Of a DNA stretch of 64,000 bases, positions 30,970-42,439 are shown one piece after another. The translations under genes were made by a program, and so were the position numbers. How positions within the stretch are numbered: position 1 is the stretch's first letter; the number at the start of each line of letters is the position of its first letter. The stretch is from Toxorhynchites rutilus septentrionalis (taxonomy: Eukaryota; Arthropoda; Insecta; Diptera; Culicidae): NCBI RefSeq assembly GCF_029784135.1, contig NC_073744.1:64678593-64742592 (forward strand). The letters run 5' to 3'. The notes under the pieces are model-generated. The model was not told the origin of the DNA and made no database searches. It was given only the letters and a program-made list of their open reading frames with translations.

Positions 30970-33063
30970 CAGTGGCGTAGTGTAAGAGGTCGGATAGGGG
31001 CGGTCCGGGTGGACCATTGCAAGTATATTTTATTGGAAAAAAAACTGATTTTGATTGAAGGTAACCGGTTATTACTTATGGTATTATCTAACAATACAAG
31101 TCACTATGGAAGAGTCAATGTTATAGAATCATTCTTGGTTTTCATGTTCATTATGTCGTCATACTACACATTTCATTTCTGCACTGGGGTTTGAATTCAA
31201 AGTCTCGAAGACGAGGGAGTTACGTTTGAAGTACAAGGTTTTGAGCGTTTATACCTCTTTACCGGATGAACGAAGTTTTTTAAATAACATTATTCGAAAG
31301 ATAAAAGATCTACCAGAGATGTTTTTTAAAACTTGTTTCAATAGCTCAAAACTGCTTCGAAAGCAAACTATTTAATTATAAATAGCGATAGCTTCTTAAA
31401 ATTTCATTTCAGTTTCTATTGTTCTGCGGTTGATGCATGATGCGTCGGCTGGTCAACCTCTGTCCGTTTCTCTTCTGCTCCCGTGATGAACGGACATGCA
31501 AAATAGTTTGTTCGTGAATACACCTAAGGGATGAAACTTGATTTCGCACACATTTGGGCAGTTAACTAGGTGTTTTCGTGATGATTTTCCTATCACGGCA
31601 AATATATTTTGGATGTGCGGAGGATTGAGTAAGGTTGTCTTGAGGATTTGAGTGTCGAACGTCAAAAAGAGATCAAAAGTGAAAGATTATTATTTCGTGT
31701 ATATTTTAACAGATCACTAGACAATTCTAGGAGAAAACTAAATATCCAAAATATAGGTCAGGGTTTAGCTTTCATGAAATCCCGTTCGCAGGCTATCGAA
31801 CCATCTCAGGATCAAATGGAGGAGTTCAGGTTTTTTTGAGAAAGCAAAACAGATAAGCCGTATGCATAGAGTTTGTAGACAACTCTTTAGGCTTATGAAG
31901 ACCACATGATTTTGCTAAGAATCTACGTAACATTTTTAGAACTATTCAATCTGTTTACTTGTTTTTTTTTCGAAGTTTCAACTGATCGCTGAGAAATGTT
32001 TCTGAGCCACACAGGTATTTTGTTTGAAGATTGTCACAAACTCGATGGAGTGCTAATTAAAATGCTGTGAAACCAATTTATGGACTGATCACAGCCACTG
32101 GAGTTTTATGCGACTCAAATACTGGATCAACTGCTCGGTCCATCCCACCAGAATTTTATGATTTAATAATTCTGTGTTATCTGTACTTCCTATGTGTTGT
32201 ACTACATGAAGTAGTTCCAACGCAGAATATTTGCAAATCAAAGGACCATCTCTGATTCATGTTGTGATCAGAATTACAAGAACGGTCAAAATCGTTCTAA
32301 GAAGAAGCCGAAAATTTTAAAGCAATCCAAGCTCGACACATGTTATGAGTACCTGACAGCGAACTGAAAAAAGGCGATTTGACAAACTGGCAACTACGAA
32401 GTTTCGAAGAGGCAGCTTTTGCTAGAGATACCAATACTTCGTAGACATTTGAAGGCCACTGAAATTATTTCTAATGATGTCATTAATGAGATTGCATAGG
32501 ATGTATCACAGTTCATCATGAAGTAGGACTTCCAAGAATCGGTTCCAAGTAAATATGAAACTGTTTCTAATCGTGTACGTTTCTGCGGCATCTTGTGGAG
32601 AGGCTTATCAGAGTTGAAATTAATGCAAAATTTTCGGTCAACGATGGGTCAGACATGTTTAATACATTGAGCCCCGTACCGTTATTACTGTACATTCCAT
32701 TGAGCCCGCAACAAGAGAGCGAAAGCGCACGGGAAACACTTGTTCAATATCAATGTCGGTCTCAGCTCCTAAAGACATTTATTTCATAAGATTCATTTGG
32801 ATCACACATTCACATTCACAAATTCAACCATATTTTGTTCATATTTTTATTTTTATGTAAAATTCAGTTCCAGTGAGCAACGCGTGAAGACTTTGTGATT
32901 TCTTATTCGTCCTATCTAATATTATTAATTTTTTTAATTTTTTATTAAAATACATTTCGTATTTAGTATACTATACTTTTTCATTCGAAAACAAAACTTA
33001 GTATTATGGGGGTTACACCCTAGTAACCCGCCCCGGGTATCATCCGGTCACGCTACGCCACTG
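30970..33063 (+). mobile_element. hAT transposon, degraded
   Basis: 2,094 bp with inverted termini CAGTGGCGTAG, flanked by ATCTGAAG (30,962-30,969) and ATCTGAAT (33,064-33,071), an 8-bp duplication with one mismatch. Terminus and duplication size both fit hAT. The only recognisable coding remnant is the transposase C-terminus at 32,160-32,670. A dispersed repeat resembling 40,380-40,560 (GAGCGTTTATACCTCTT) lies inside near 31,240-31,400. Confidence 0.85.
32160..32670 (+). pseudogene. hAT transposase C-terminal relic
   Basis: In one frame from about 32,297 the translation reads through LLLEIPILRRHLKATE and VPSKYETVSNRVRFCGILW to LSELKLMQNFRSTMGQ near 32,607-32,655. The last block corresponds to the SKLKLIKNYLRSTM-type core of the hAT C-terminal dimerisation domain. 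Upstream, a shifted frame (NSVLSVLPMCCTT, then NAEYLQIKGPSL near 32,180-32,260) fits the helical segment before it. At least four in-frame stops and one shift are visible. The N-terminal zinc finger and catalytic core are not recognisable. This supports the hAT assignment of the enclosing element. Confidence 0.7.
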
Positions 33064-33200
33064 ATCTGAATAGAGAGAATGATAATTTATTAGATTGGCA
33101 GAGCCGAAAGCAATTTTAAATTGTTAAAATTTGAACGAAAACTCTTACTCAATGTCATTTGAATACTTAAGAGACGTAGTCCTAACCCTAACTAACTTTT

Positions 33201-34165
33201 GTCGTAGAACTACGTCTTCCATTAAGGGTGCCAGATCAAAAAACATGTAACGTTTTTATGAAATAAAGTGATGTTAATAACTATTTCTGCCGTGAACGGA
33301 TTCTGGCGATTTACATACCAAACGAATCGGAAATTCCCTAATATTTGGTTGATAGGCTATACATTACAATACCATAGTTTGTATATGGTTTAAATTGATG
33401 AAAATACGAAGCATTCTCATTTCCTCATACATTTGTTCTGTCCATTTGTGTGCTTTCCCAAATGGAGCTGTCAATAACGAGCAATTTGTCGACGACCAAC
33501 GAAGAGGAAATCGTAAGATGTAAAGTCTCCATGAACAAGGGATAAGAAGAAGAACGAAGGGGTATATTTGCCTAGAGCAAATCTGAAAGCTGAAAACCCC
33601 TGGCCTAGAGTATAAACAATGGATCGTGCTGAGGGAAACTTCATTCTTTATGAGAACACCGACTGGACAACACCGTTGCTGGGTGAGCTGGACGGCTTGG
33701 AATCGAAAGGTTTTCTCAAGACAATGGGGGTGGAGGAGTAATAGTAGAGTTTTCCAAGGGCCTATTTGAAGGCTAGAGACGAATGAACTGAAGAGGTTTG
33801 AGGTCTCCTTAATTCAACAAGGAAAAGAAGGGAAGGCAAACTTAGTATTCAGCCTTTTTCCTAGCAGTGTTTGTTTTCTGTCATCATCAGGCTCTGTTGG
33901 TGCCTTTCACATTGCATCAATGCATTGAACTGACACTATGGTGAAGCAGGAGTCAAGGCAACAAAAAATTATTTGGAGAATACCAAATTATTCAATAAGT
34001 CATAATAAGACATTATTTTTTTTGGGTTCGCGTGCAGATAGAGTTTATTTCGCTTATTTAGTCACCAAGAAAGTAAATGTCGTTCTGGAATTTTGTATGT
34101 GATTTGGTTTCGCTTGCCAGTAGCAAAACTTTCTCCATTAAGGATGACAGCTACGCTTATCTCGA
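33201..34165 (-). repeat. Repeat A, copy 2 (minus strand)
   Basis: Reverse complement of 45,745-46,663 over most of its length. Matching landmarks are GATGACAGCT/AAGCGAAACCAAATCAC at the far end, TTGTTCACGG-like sequence, ACAAATGGACAGAACAAATG, and the 3' hairpin GACGTAGTTCTACGAC at 33,201-33,216 with A residues beyond. Middle portions (about 33,600-33,990) are partly unrelated, so insertions or divergence have occurred. Confidence 0.65.
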
Positions 34166-34394
34166 GCATGTATTGTTCTGGGAGCACAAGAATCAATCAT
34201 CAAACAATTATCGTCAAATGATTCTACAATAAAAAAAAAAACATTTCCGGGCGACCTAACTGGTAGAGTGGTTATTTCAAAATGTTCGTAGCATTATAAA
34301 ATAATATCCGCAGTTATAAACAAGCGACTTGAATTAAACTACAGCGTGTCTTGAACACAACCTCCTATATTTTTTTTTGTAAATTTCCTTATAT

Positions 34395-34580
34395 CCTGTA
34401 TCCATAATACAAAATCATCATCAGACAAAATTTTCGTTCAGGAATTTTCCCCACTTGCAGAGAATGTGTTACTGTTTTACATAGAACATATATTTCATTC
34501 GGCAGAACTAATTTTTATCTATATATTTTTTATTTTGAAATCGTATTTATTCCACCCGAAAATCCATTACCATTTTTGCT
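34395..34580. repeat. Repeat G, copy 1
   Basis: Shares AAAATCATCATCAGACA and ATTTTGAAATCGT-TTTATTCCAC-type landmarks with 48,035-48,215 and 62,875-63,020. Family unknown. Confidence 0.5.
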
Positions 34581-34797
34581 TCACAGAATAGTTGATTAGC
34601 GGAAAGATCTTTAGTTTCTAAGGAAATTACACTATCGATTTATTCAAGACGTGGTTTGTCAACTTAACAAACTAAAAATGTGTTTATGAGGTAATCCTCG
34701 CTTTTTCTATTAAACCGAATACATTCAGCAATATGTGAGACCGAATCCGACCGGACTTAATTTTTTTTTTTTTTTAACACACGCGCAGTAATGGTAG

Positions 34798-34989
34798 TTA
34801 ATTGCGTATTGACCTGGCAATAACAAAGGCTGTGTCGGCGTCGCTCATGATAGCGTCTCGCAAGTGAATGTATGCTTCCTCAAACCGCTCATGTTGATTG
34901 TACCACAGCAATCGCAGTCGTTCGCTCTCTACCTTCGCGTACATATCGACCATTAATTGTTGCCCTGACCATGTCGAATCATCATTTGA
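34798..34989 (-). pseudogene. Helitron-like N-terminal domain scrap
   Basis: The minus-strand frame reads QQLMVDMYAKVESERLRLLW, and a little further HLRDAIMSDADTAF, before a stop at 34,798-34,800. Eukaryotic Helitron Rep/helicase proteins carry a very similar segment (VDxxxKVExxRLxxI, later LRDA) in the Helitron_like_N domain upstream of the Rep HUH motif. About 60 residues are visible and nothing of the helicase. No Helitron ends were recognised, so this is a fragment of a larger element or a captured piece. Confidence 0.55.
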
Positions 34990-35149
34990 TAAACATAAAA
35001 ATCGAGCGCACTTTTTTTATTTGTTTCGACTCGAATATTCATAAATATTAATTGAAAATGAGAAATAATGTTCATAATGAATGAATTACCTATGGCGAGC
35101 TCTCGTTGTTTAATGTTTATGCAATATCCGTCTTGTTCCTTCAGAACGG

Positions 35150-35335
35150 CTGGGGAATTTTCGTCAAAGAAACCCTTCTGGCTTAAACTATAGCCACACA
35201 TATTCTGAAGCTATTCACTCAGAATACATTCAAGGCGTATTGATTGGCATAGAAATCTCAACTAAGTACTAATAAAAATCACGCAAGTAATACTGCGTTG
35301 AAAAGGCGAACGTTAGGAAAGTTAGTGTCATTGAA
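35150..35335 (+). repeat. Headless relic of the tRNA-derived SINE
   Basis: Matches the body of the SINE at 23,086-23,361 from GGGGAATTTTCGTCAAAGAA through ATAGAAATCTCAACTAAGTA to TGTCATTGAAGAAGAA. The tRNA-like head is missing and there are many substitutions. Confidence 0.8.
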
Positions 35336-35689
35336 GAAGAACATGAAGAGAGTCGTATGAACGGTGCGTGTCAACGATGAATTCCAGAATATTGTTTTTT
35401 CTTCGAATCACAATTTCTCGTGTCACTGTGCAGTCGCTTACCATGATTCCAGCAACACTTACTTAGAATTTCAATACTTCAATGTGCTCATTCAAAATGG
35501 CTTCTAGGTGATGCGCCTGGCTTCAAGGGAATTGAGGAGGTTACTTGCACATACCTGGAAGAAGGTTCGATGAAGCGGACGTAGCACCATTTGTCATTTA
35601 ACACGGTGATTAAATTCATTCTGTTTGAAAAACGAACGGCGGTGTAGTTATTTGAATACTGTTTATACAAAAATACTAAAAACGCGATT

Positions 35690-36450
35690 AAAAATAGTTG
35701 ATGGGGCTCTCTGTCGTCAGAAACATTCCCGAGTGTGTGGAAGAAATCTTTCGTTTTCGCAGTGTTTAAAAAAGGTGATAAACGTGAGATTTCCAACTAT
35801 AGAGGAATCGCTGCTTTGTGTGCCTCATTAAGGCTATTCGAGCTCACTGTTTTGGACTTTCTCATGCATAACTGCCTAAGTTACATGTCTGAAACTCAAC
35901 ATGGATTTATACCCACCCAGATCCACTTGCACCAATCTGATCGATGCTATCTACACCGATTTTTCAGCAGCCTTCGATAAATTGAACCCTGAAATCTTGA
36001 TAGCCAAACTCGAACGTCTCGGTTGTTCAAGTACTGTACTCGACTAGCTCAATTCCTACCTGGTTGGTCGCTCAATGCCTGTAAATATCGGTGACACTAT
36101 ATTGGAACCATTCTCAGTCACATCGGGTGTTCCACAGGGCCGCCACATCGGACCCTTCTTATTTTTACTGTACCTGAACGATGTGAAGTTTATACATAAA
36201 TGTGTCGAGCTCACATATGCCGACGACTTTAAACTTTACTGCGTAATAACCTGTCCAGAAGACGTACTTTATCTTCAACATGAACTTAACATATTCTCCG
36301 AATGGTGCTCAACTAATCGGATGAGTCTGAATGCCGACGAATGTTCTGTCATTTCATTTGCTCGTAAACGCTCTCCACATTACTTCAGTTATACCATCGC
36401 CAATACTTCTCTCAAACGTGAAACCATATGCCCTAAAAGTGAAATTCCGT
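35690..36450 (+). pseudogene. LINE reverse transcriptase relic
   Basis: The plus-strand translation gives FAVFKKGDKREISNYRGIAA (35,754-35,813), then TQHGFIP, YTDFSAAFDKL in a shifted frame near 35,950-35,985, SGVPQGRHIGPFLFLLYLND (36,126-36,185) and the catalytic TYADDFKLY near 36,213-36,239. At least two frame changes and one stop (before LNSYLVG at 36,045) are present. This spans the finger-palm core. Endonuclease upstream and thumb downstream are lost. It is not closely related to the LINE relic at 20,178-21,440 or to the LINE at 59-62 kb, judged by the differing motif spellings. Confidence 0.8.
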
Positions 36451-36452
36451 AG

Positions 36453-38711
36453 AGAAAACTCTGTTACAAAAACATATATGTATGACATTGCTGGACAAAA
36501 TTCGGTTGCCTGAAAAAAATTGAAGATTCGCTCGCATTTTCAACGCTTTGATGCTTCTTTTTTAATGCTTAATATACCTCACTCCTCGCAACCCTTCAGC
36601 GATTTTTCTAATTATTCCAAAATCTCAACTAAGCTTCTGAATCGGTGAACGAAATCTTTGATTAAAAAACGTTGGACAGTTCGAAACTTTTAATGAGTTA
36701 TAGTATGCAGTCCAAGTTCAGCAAAATTATGTATAAGAATCATCAAACAAATGACTAATTTGAGGCTTGAGTAATATATTTTTTTGACATTAATGCTAAT
36801 GAAACTGATATTTCTAGGCAACAAATATTTTGAATGGCACAGATTTTTGAAATTCTGGTACAGATGAAAATCTGGCAACACTGGTCAGAATTGTACCAAT
36901 TTCGCATTTTGACGAGGACTACATTAATCCAATAACGACCAAGCTTTAAAAATATTTTTTGACGAAATCCATTGGCGCTAGAAAAACCCAATCTTGTTCA
37001 AGAATTATGTTTTTCCCATCTTCCATTTTCCGGGAAATGACCGTTCGAAAAGTCTAACACTAACCGAAACCTGCATTACCGACAGGCTTTTTTTCCTTCA
37101 AACGAATACTATTTCTATTTGGTTTATTGTTGACAATGGAGAAATATTAAGGCTAAAAAATTAACTCTTTCCGACTATCCATCTATCACTCCTTCCGACT
37201 ATCCGACTATAATGAGCCTAAAATATAAAAAAAAAAGGAATAAAAAAAGAAAATAACATTATTAATATTTGTGAAACCAACATAATGCGGCGAGATCTCA
37301 TCAAAAGACTATTTCGAGTGAGAATATAGAGGAGATGTGTCTAATACGCGCCTGTTGGGCAATTTGACCCGCCTGATTTTCTCGTAAACCAGCAAGAATA
37401 GAAATGCAATGGATATAGGCAATCGTGCTAGTCAATGATAGAATCCTACCATGCAAGTTTTACATTTGTAACATGCTTTAAAAAAAAGAAAAATAATTTT
37501 CTTTGGAAGCGATTTTCGTTTTACATCATTTCTATAAATTTTTAGCTGCTTGAAACCGATTCAGAGGCGATAACTCTGGGTCATTTTTATTGAGTCGAGT
37601 TCCCAGTGAATATCTCAGATGAAGAAAATGGTAAGAAAGGATTCTTTTCTTTCTCAATTTGATATTTTCCGTATCAGCTTACCATCGGGCAGTATGGCAT
37701 ACCCTCGATCGGGAAAATTTGCCCGCTTTCGCCCGTAAACATTCCCACGAGAGAAATAGCTTGTATTTGAGGGATACCAGATGTTTTTTTTTAATATCTC
37801 TACATGGCACGAATAAATGTCTTCAAATGTAATCATAATTAACAAAAATGAGCAAACCATCACGATATTTCTAAATCATGTTCGATAAATCACACAAACA
37901 ATTGTTTTCACATACTTTGAAATGACCTCAATATGTTTCGCTGGTGGGCATGAAGGGAATAGATTGATGGAATCTCTCATTCATACAAGCTGTTTCTCTG
38001 AGCTTTATAGTCTCTGAGAGAAACAACTCATGGGCATATTATACTTCTGCTGGGCCATTTAACACCGTATGATTGGAAATTTAGAACTTGGGCGCCTTAC
38101 AAAATAAAATTCGTAGCACTTTTGTTAAGCAGTTTCTAAATTACAGAACGATTACAGATGACTGGGGGTTAACTAATCTACGTACTGACGTAGTTGTTAC
38201 CTTCAAGATAAATCCATTCTCGCTCCAGGGGTGCGTATTAAGCACTTCTCCTATATCATTATCGACTGAGCGAAGTATGAAATGAGCGGAATGAGAGAAA
38301 CAAAAACGAGATTGGAGAGTGGACCACCGTGCTTTGGCTAGTAGCCCAAAAGGGGAAGGAAAGGATGGGGGGAGATAATAATTTTCGCTGATTATTTTCA
38401 TAGAGGAATCGATTCCTGCACCGGAGATTTTGTTGGACTGCTGGTTTGCACAGCAAAGGGTCATGCTGGTTTGTTCATCAACGTTACCGAACACTTCGAG
38501 TGGATCCATACTCAAGCTTCAATGGACTCCGCAAATTTTGGTAACATTGTCGTAACGGCTTATCCCTTTAATATAAGTATCAGTATTAATGAATATTGTC
38601 ATACTTAATCTATCTAAACCAAAATATCTTAGCTTAATACTAAATGCGCTTAAAGCTATTTGAACTTATGTTCTGATTAATTTAGCTACCTAAAATTTAT
38701 ATCTCAATCTA
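36453..38711. other. Unassigned 2.2-kb stretch
   Basis: No element ends or coding motifs recognised. A segment at 37,270-37,330 (TTTGTGAAACCAACATAATG) resembles 40,325-40,380. The minus-strand frame at 38,141-38,515 has no recognised domain. Confidence 0.35.
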
Positions 38712-39996
38712 AAGGGTGTGTCACATCAAATTGCATCACGGAAAAAACGCTGTAGAAATTTAATTTTTAGGAATTATATCTTCAGCTTTCGCTTATAATC
38801 AGATAAGAGTGTATAGATCACGTTGGCCATGCTTCACTGTCAACTTTTCGTAAATTTGAAAAAATGTCGTCGAACGAAAAAGAGCGTCGTGAATTAATCC
38901 TGTGCACTCATTTCGAGAATCCGGAGTTGTCACATCGGGACATCGGTAAGATGCTGGGAATCGTCCAATCCACGGTCAGCAGAGTACTAAAACGATACTT
39001 CGAGAACCTAACCATCGACCGGAAGGTGAAGAACGGCAAAAATGGATGCTCCGTCAGTGAAAAAGATCACAAGCGCGTAGTTAAGCAGTTTAGACGTGAT
39101 CCGAGAAGTTCGGTCCGGGATGTCGCCAATAAGCTGAATTTGTCAAGTTCATTCGTCCAGCGGACCAAGCAGCGGGAGAGCCTGCGTACATACAAGGTTC
39201 AGAAGGCTCCTAACCGCGACGAAAGGCAAAACATGGTGGGGAAGACGCGAGCCCGGAAGCTGTACACCGAAATGCTGACGAAGCCGCATTGCCTGGTAAT
39301 GAACGACGAAACCTACGTCAAAGCGGAATTTCGTCAGCTGCCGGGCCTGTTGTTCTTCTCCGCAGAGGACAAATTTTGCGTTCCGGGGGAGATTCGCAAG
39401 CAGAAACTATCCAAGTTTGCCAAAAAGTACATGGTGTGGCAAGCGATCTGCTCTTGCGGAAAGCGGAGCGCCCCCTTCGTGATGACCGGCACGGTAAACG
39501 GGCAGGTTTACCTTAAGGAGTGCCAGAAGCGCTTACTACGACTATTAAAGCAGCACGAGGGCCCGACCATCTTCTGGCCGGATCTCGCTTCGTGCCACTA
39601 CGTGTTGGAGTGGTACGAAGCCAACGGGGTCACCTTCGTGCCAAAGGAAATGAACCCGCCCAACGCGCCGGAGCTTCGCCCAATAGAGATATATTGAGCG
39701 ATTAAGAAGCAAGCCCTCCGGAAGAACCCAAAAGTTGTCAAATCGGAGGCGGACTTCAAGAGAAAATGGATTTCTGTTCAAAAAAAACTACAACCTGACG
39801 TTGTACAGAACCTTATGGACGGGGTAAAGAGGAAGGTGCGAGATACGGGCTTGGGCTCGAAGTATGAATAAAAAGAAAATGCCAAAAGTTGTTTAATAAT
39901 TTTTATTTTACTGTCTAAAATTTTCAAAAGGATCGGTCTACTGGGCGAATTTCTACAGCGTTTTTTCCGTAATGCAATTTGATGTGACACACCCTT
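38712..39996 (+). mobile_element. DD37E (ITmD37E-type) transposon, copy 2
   Basis: 1,285 bp, with inverted repeats of about 49 bp starting AAGGGTGTGTCACATC at both ends and TA outside (38,710-38,711 and 39,997-39,998). The ends are better preserved than in copy 1: both keep the GCAT-ACGG segment. It is oriented opposite to copy 1. Confidence 0.9.
38864..39871 (+). pseudogene. DD37E transposase, copy 2, nonsense and catalytic-spacing deletion
   Basis: The first 277 codons (ATG 38,864 to TGA 39,695-39,697) are open. The remaining 57 codons to TAA at 39,869-39,871 stay in the same frame without further breaks, so one nonsense codon separates two good pieces. That TGA replaces the Trp following the catalytic Glu, the same codon that is TAG in copy 1. 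A 9-bp deletion removes the three residues SKD between FWPDLASCHY and VLEWYEANG, shortening the Asp-Glu spacing from 37 to 34. The first catalytic region reads VMNDETY instead of VMDDETY; the Asp that aligns with the catalytic one is kept. N-terminal helix-turn-helix region as in copy 1. Confidence 0.9.
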
Positions 39997-40078
39997 TATG
40001 ATGAATTTTGAAACCGATCGGAAGGGATCACCATAGAATTTCTATCTAACAGTTAAAGCGAGGAGAGAACAATTCAGT

Positions 40079-40300
40079 TCGATGCCCACTAGTAGAGGAC
40101 ACTGTATATAAAGGCTAGGACAGAAAACTATTGTTAAGAATATAGTCAGTACAAAATATAACGTGTGAGAGTGAAGTCAATCGTCCTATACCTTTTTGTT
40201 CAGTCGTGAAGTTGAGAAATTCAGTGGTCGAGAGAATAATTTCATCCAGTGATTCGACTGTGAAACGGGGAAAAGGAACGGGTAAGCCCCATCAAGTATA
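40079..40300 (+). promoter_or_regulatory. Possible Pol II promoter and leader of an unidentified repeat
   Basis: A TATATAAAG box near 40,105-40,113 is followed about 42 bp on by an Inr-like TCAGT, and the leader ends in a 5' splice-like GGGTAAGC at about 40,280. Downstream sequence (40,320-40,560) has relatives at 37,270 and 31,240, so this is probably part of a dispersed element such as a solo LTR or DNA-transposon leader. The TATA-Inr spacing is longer than canonical. Confidence 0.3.
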
Positions 40301-40559
40301 ATATATATTTTAGTATTATTCGTATTTGTGAAACCAACACAGTGCGGTGAGATTTTATCAAGAAGCCATTTTGAACGTTAATATCTCTTCACCGCTTGAG
40401 GAAAGTGGTATGACAAACATTTCATTCGAATGATGAAAAGTCTATGAGTGATGTTTGTTACATACGTATCCTAAAATTTCTTCCAATAGCTCATAAGCTA
40501 CGTTGGAAATGAATTATTGAAATCACAAAAATCTCTATCAATCATGATTATACGATGAA

Positions 40560-40675
40560 AATCTTTCGGAATATTCATTCATTGAGAATTGATTCATATG
40601 CAACATCAAACAAACGATTACCAAAACGGTGGACCTACGTTAACCTTGCGGTTGTATCACAGATATAACCCACCC
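40560..40675 (+). repeat. Repeat C tail, copy 3
   Basis: Matches the 3' part of repeat C (AAACGATTACCAAAACGGTG, GTTAACCTTGCGGTTGTATC, GATATAACCCACCC), truncated upstream. Confidence 0.6.
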
Positions 40676-41590
40676 CTCGAGCTCAATTGAATTGTTTTTG
40701 CCACACATCACAATATGCTGATGATTGTTGCGTGAACACAACAACACAAAGATGGTAAATTTGAAAAGTTTTGAAATGTGAACAGTGATTGGAATATTTC
40801 GGGTTGCGAGCTGTACATCCCTACATTTCTTGGTACCATCGGTTTTTTTTCTCTTTTCAACCAGTCTCCTAGATACAATGTTCAGAAGTGTTCTAATTTT
40901 ATTTCCGGAACTCATGCTAAATCTTCACGTATCAATCCACCAGAAATAATGGGATGCCGGCCGCGTGACTTCCACCCGACACGTGGCGTCGCTTGATGGT
41001 GCAGCGCTCTATCGGAAATGAAATCAGGCGCTGGATGTCGTTTGTTATTCTTCTTCTCCTTCTTCTTCCTCGCACCGCTCCTGGGCTTATGTCACTCTGA
41101 CGTGAGTGATTGGTCTTTTCAAGTCGCCCAGAATCCTATTATCCGTGACCTATGCGTATGTGTGTATGTGTGTGTTTATATACGGAAGAAAAAAAATGAC
41201 TTCTTATCTCTTCGACCCAGTTGTTGATATTCCCGAAATCGATATTGCGAGCAAAGTATCTTGAATCTCGACGATGTCTATTCAATATTCTACATCTGAG
41301 ATGACATTGACGCAAGACTATTAAATGATAATTAATTACTCTAAACGTCCCCTAATCGTATCAATCACCAACTAGACATGAACAAGACCCTTAACGCGAC
41401 CACCCCTCCGAAGATTGTCGTTTAAAATCCCCTAATTCTGCCAAGAATGCTGCTGGATCATATCCTCCCGCTTGCATTCACAGTCTCACCCTCGGCGTTA
41501 AAACAAACTTGAACTACAAATGCGTTGTACAAACAAGCGGCTCTGTCATCTATAAATGAACGCGTGGATGCACCCCGGCGTGACTTAACA
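40676..41590. other. Unassigned sequence
   Basis: No gene recognised. Contains a TGTGTATGTGTGTG tract near 41,159-41,174. Confidence 0.35.
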
Positions 41591-41591
41591 C

Positions 41592-42038
41592 TCACTTGAG
41601 GAGGCCAAATTTCCGCAGATCGTCACCCAAATTGACTGCCGCTTTTTTGTTATCGCCAAACCGCGCGAAGGACGACTCTTCCTGGCACCCCCTCGCTGAA
41701 TCGGCACACATTAAAGAGCTGTTTTTTTCGGAACCGAAACTCGACGACTTGAATCTAATGGGATTTGGATTATGGACTAGCGCTAGCGCTGCTGGTGCGA
41801 AGGGAGAATATATCCTCGTGGGAGTGTTTGACTTTTTACTGCCAGGGGCTGAATGCGCTAGCCACGGTTCGTAATTCGATACGAACGATTTGAACACTTT
41901 GATCGAAACATATGAATTGCTCTTGATCTCAGCGGTTTCTTCGTGAGATAAATAATATTTATTTGGCAAATTTATATTCTTAATACACATGGTGAGAATA
42001 TTTCCCCGCAACACTGAAGTCAACAATAAACCAAACAT
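41592..42038 (-). CDS. Candidate host exon ending at a strong splice donor (uncharacterised)
   Basis: A minus-strand frame is open from ATG at 42,038 for 148 codons. At its end the sequence CTCCTCAA is followed by GTGAGTGT (donor at about 41,594), so the stop at 41,592 would lie in an intron. Codons in the second half are GC-rich at third positions, unlike the surrounding repeats. A canonical TATA-Inr promoter lies 357 bp upstream on the same strand. The start of the translation is hydrophobic (MFGLLLTSVLRGNIL), which might be a signal peptide. I recognise no domain. The opposite strand is also partly open, so coding status is unproven. Confidence 0.35.
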   Translation of the reverse strand: MFGLLLTSVLRGNILTMCIKNINLPNKYYLSHEETAEIKSNSYVSIKVFKSFVSNYEPWLAHSAPGSKKSNTPTRIYSPFAPAALALVHNPNPIRFKSSSFGSEKNSSLMCADSARGCQEESSFARFGDNKKAAVNLGDDLRKFGLLK

Positions 42039-42394
42039 AATCGCCGACCCGCGGGCAACGGACGGACAGCAGAACCCATAGCAAGTAATCGGTAACAAAA
42101 CGATCTTTCACAAATAATTTGTTCCTCAATATGGTCAGTGTCGATGCTTCTATGGTCAAGTAAGAAGAGCGCTGCTGTTACTGCCACAACCTCTCGTCTT
42201 GTGCTGCGCTGATGGGTTTTAATCGATCCAGATAGAAAAAGAAGCTCACAACCCCACCACGTTGTCCTACTCCGTACTTTTCCTTCCCTCCCCTCGCTTA
42301 ATGTTCTACACCCGATTGAACATCGACAGACAACATTTTCATAAACAATCGACCTGCGGAAGAAAAGTGCATCATCAAGAACCGATATCGAGTG

Positions 42395-42424
42395 TGAGTA
42401 TCGGTGTGCCCTCCCCCTTTTATA
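42395..42424 (-). promoter_or_regulatory. Core promoter: TATA box plus Inr
   Basis: On the minus strand TATAAAAG (42,424-42,417) is followed by an Inr-like TCACACTC whose A (42,395) is 29 bp from the first T of the box, the canonical arthropod spacing. It faces the open frame at 42,038-41,592. Confidence 0.45.
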
Positions 42425-42439
42425 GGAAGTAACGCTCGC

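Noticed and set aside
41596..41874. Plus-strand frame downstream of a TATAAATG at about 41,551
   Set aside because: It needs a non-ATG start and the TATA-Inr spacing is poor; the minus-strand reading with promoter and splice donor is more consistent.
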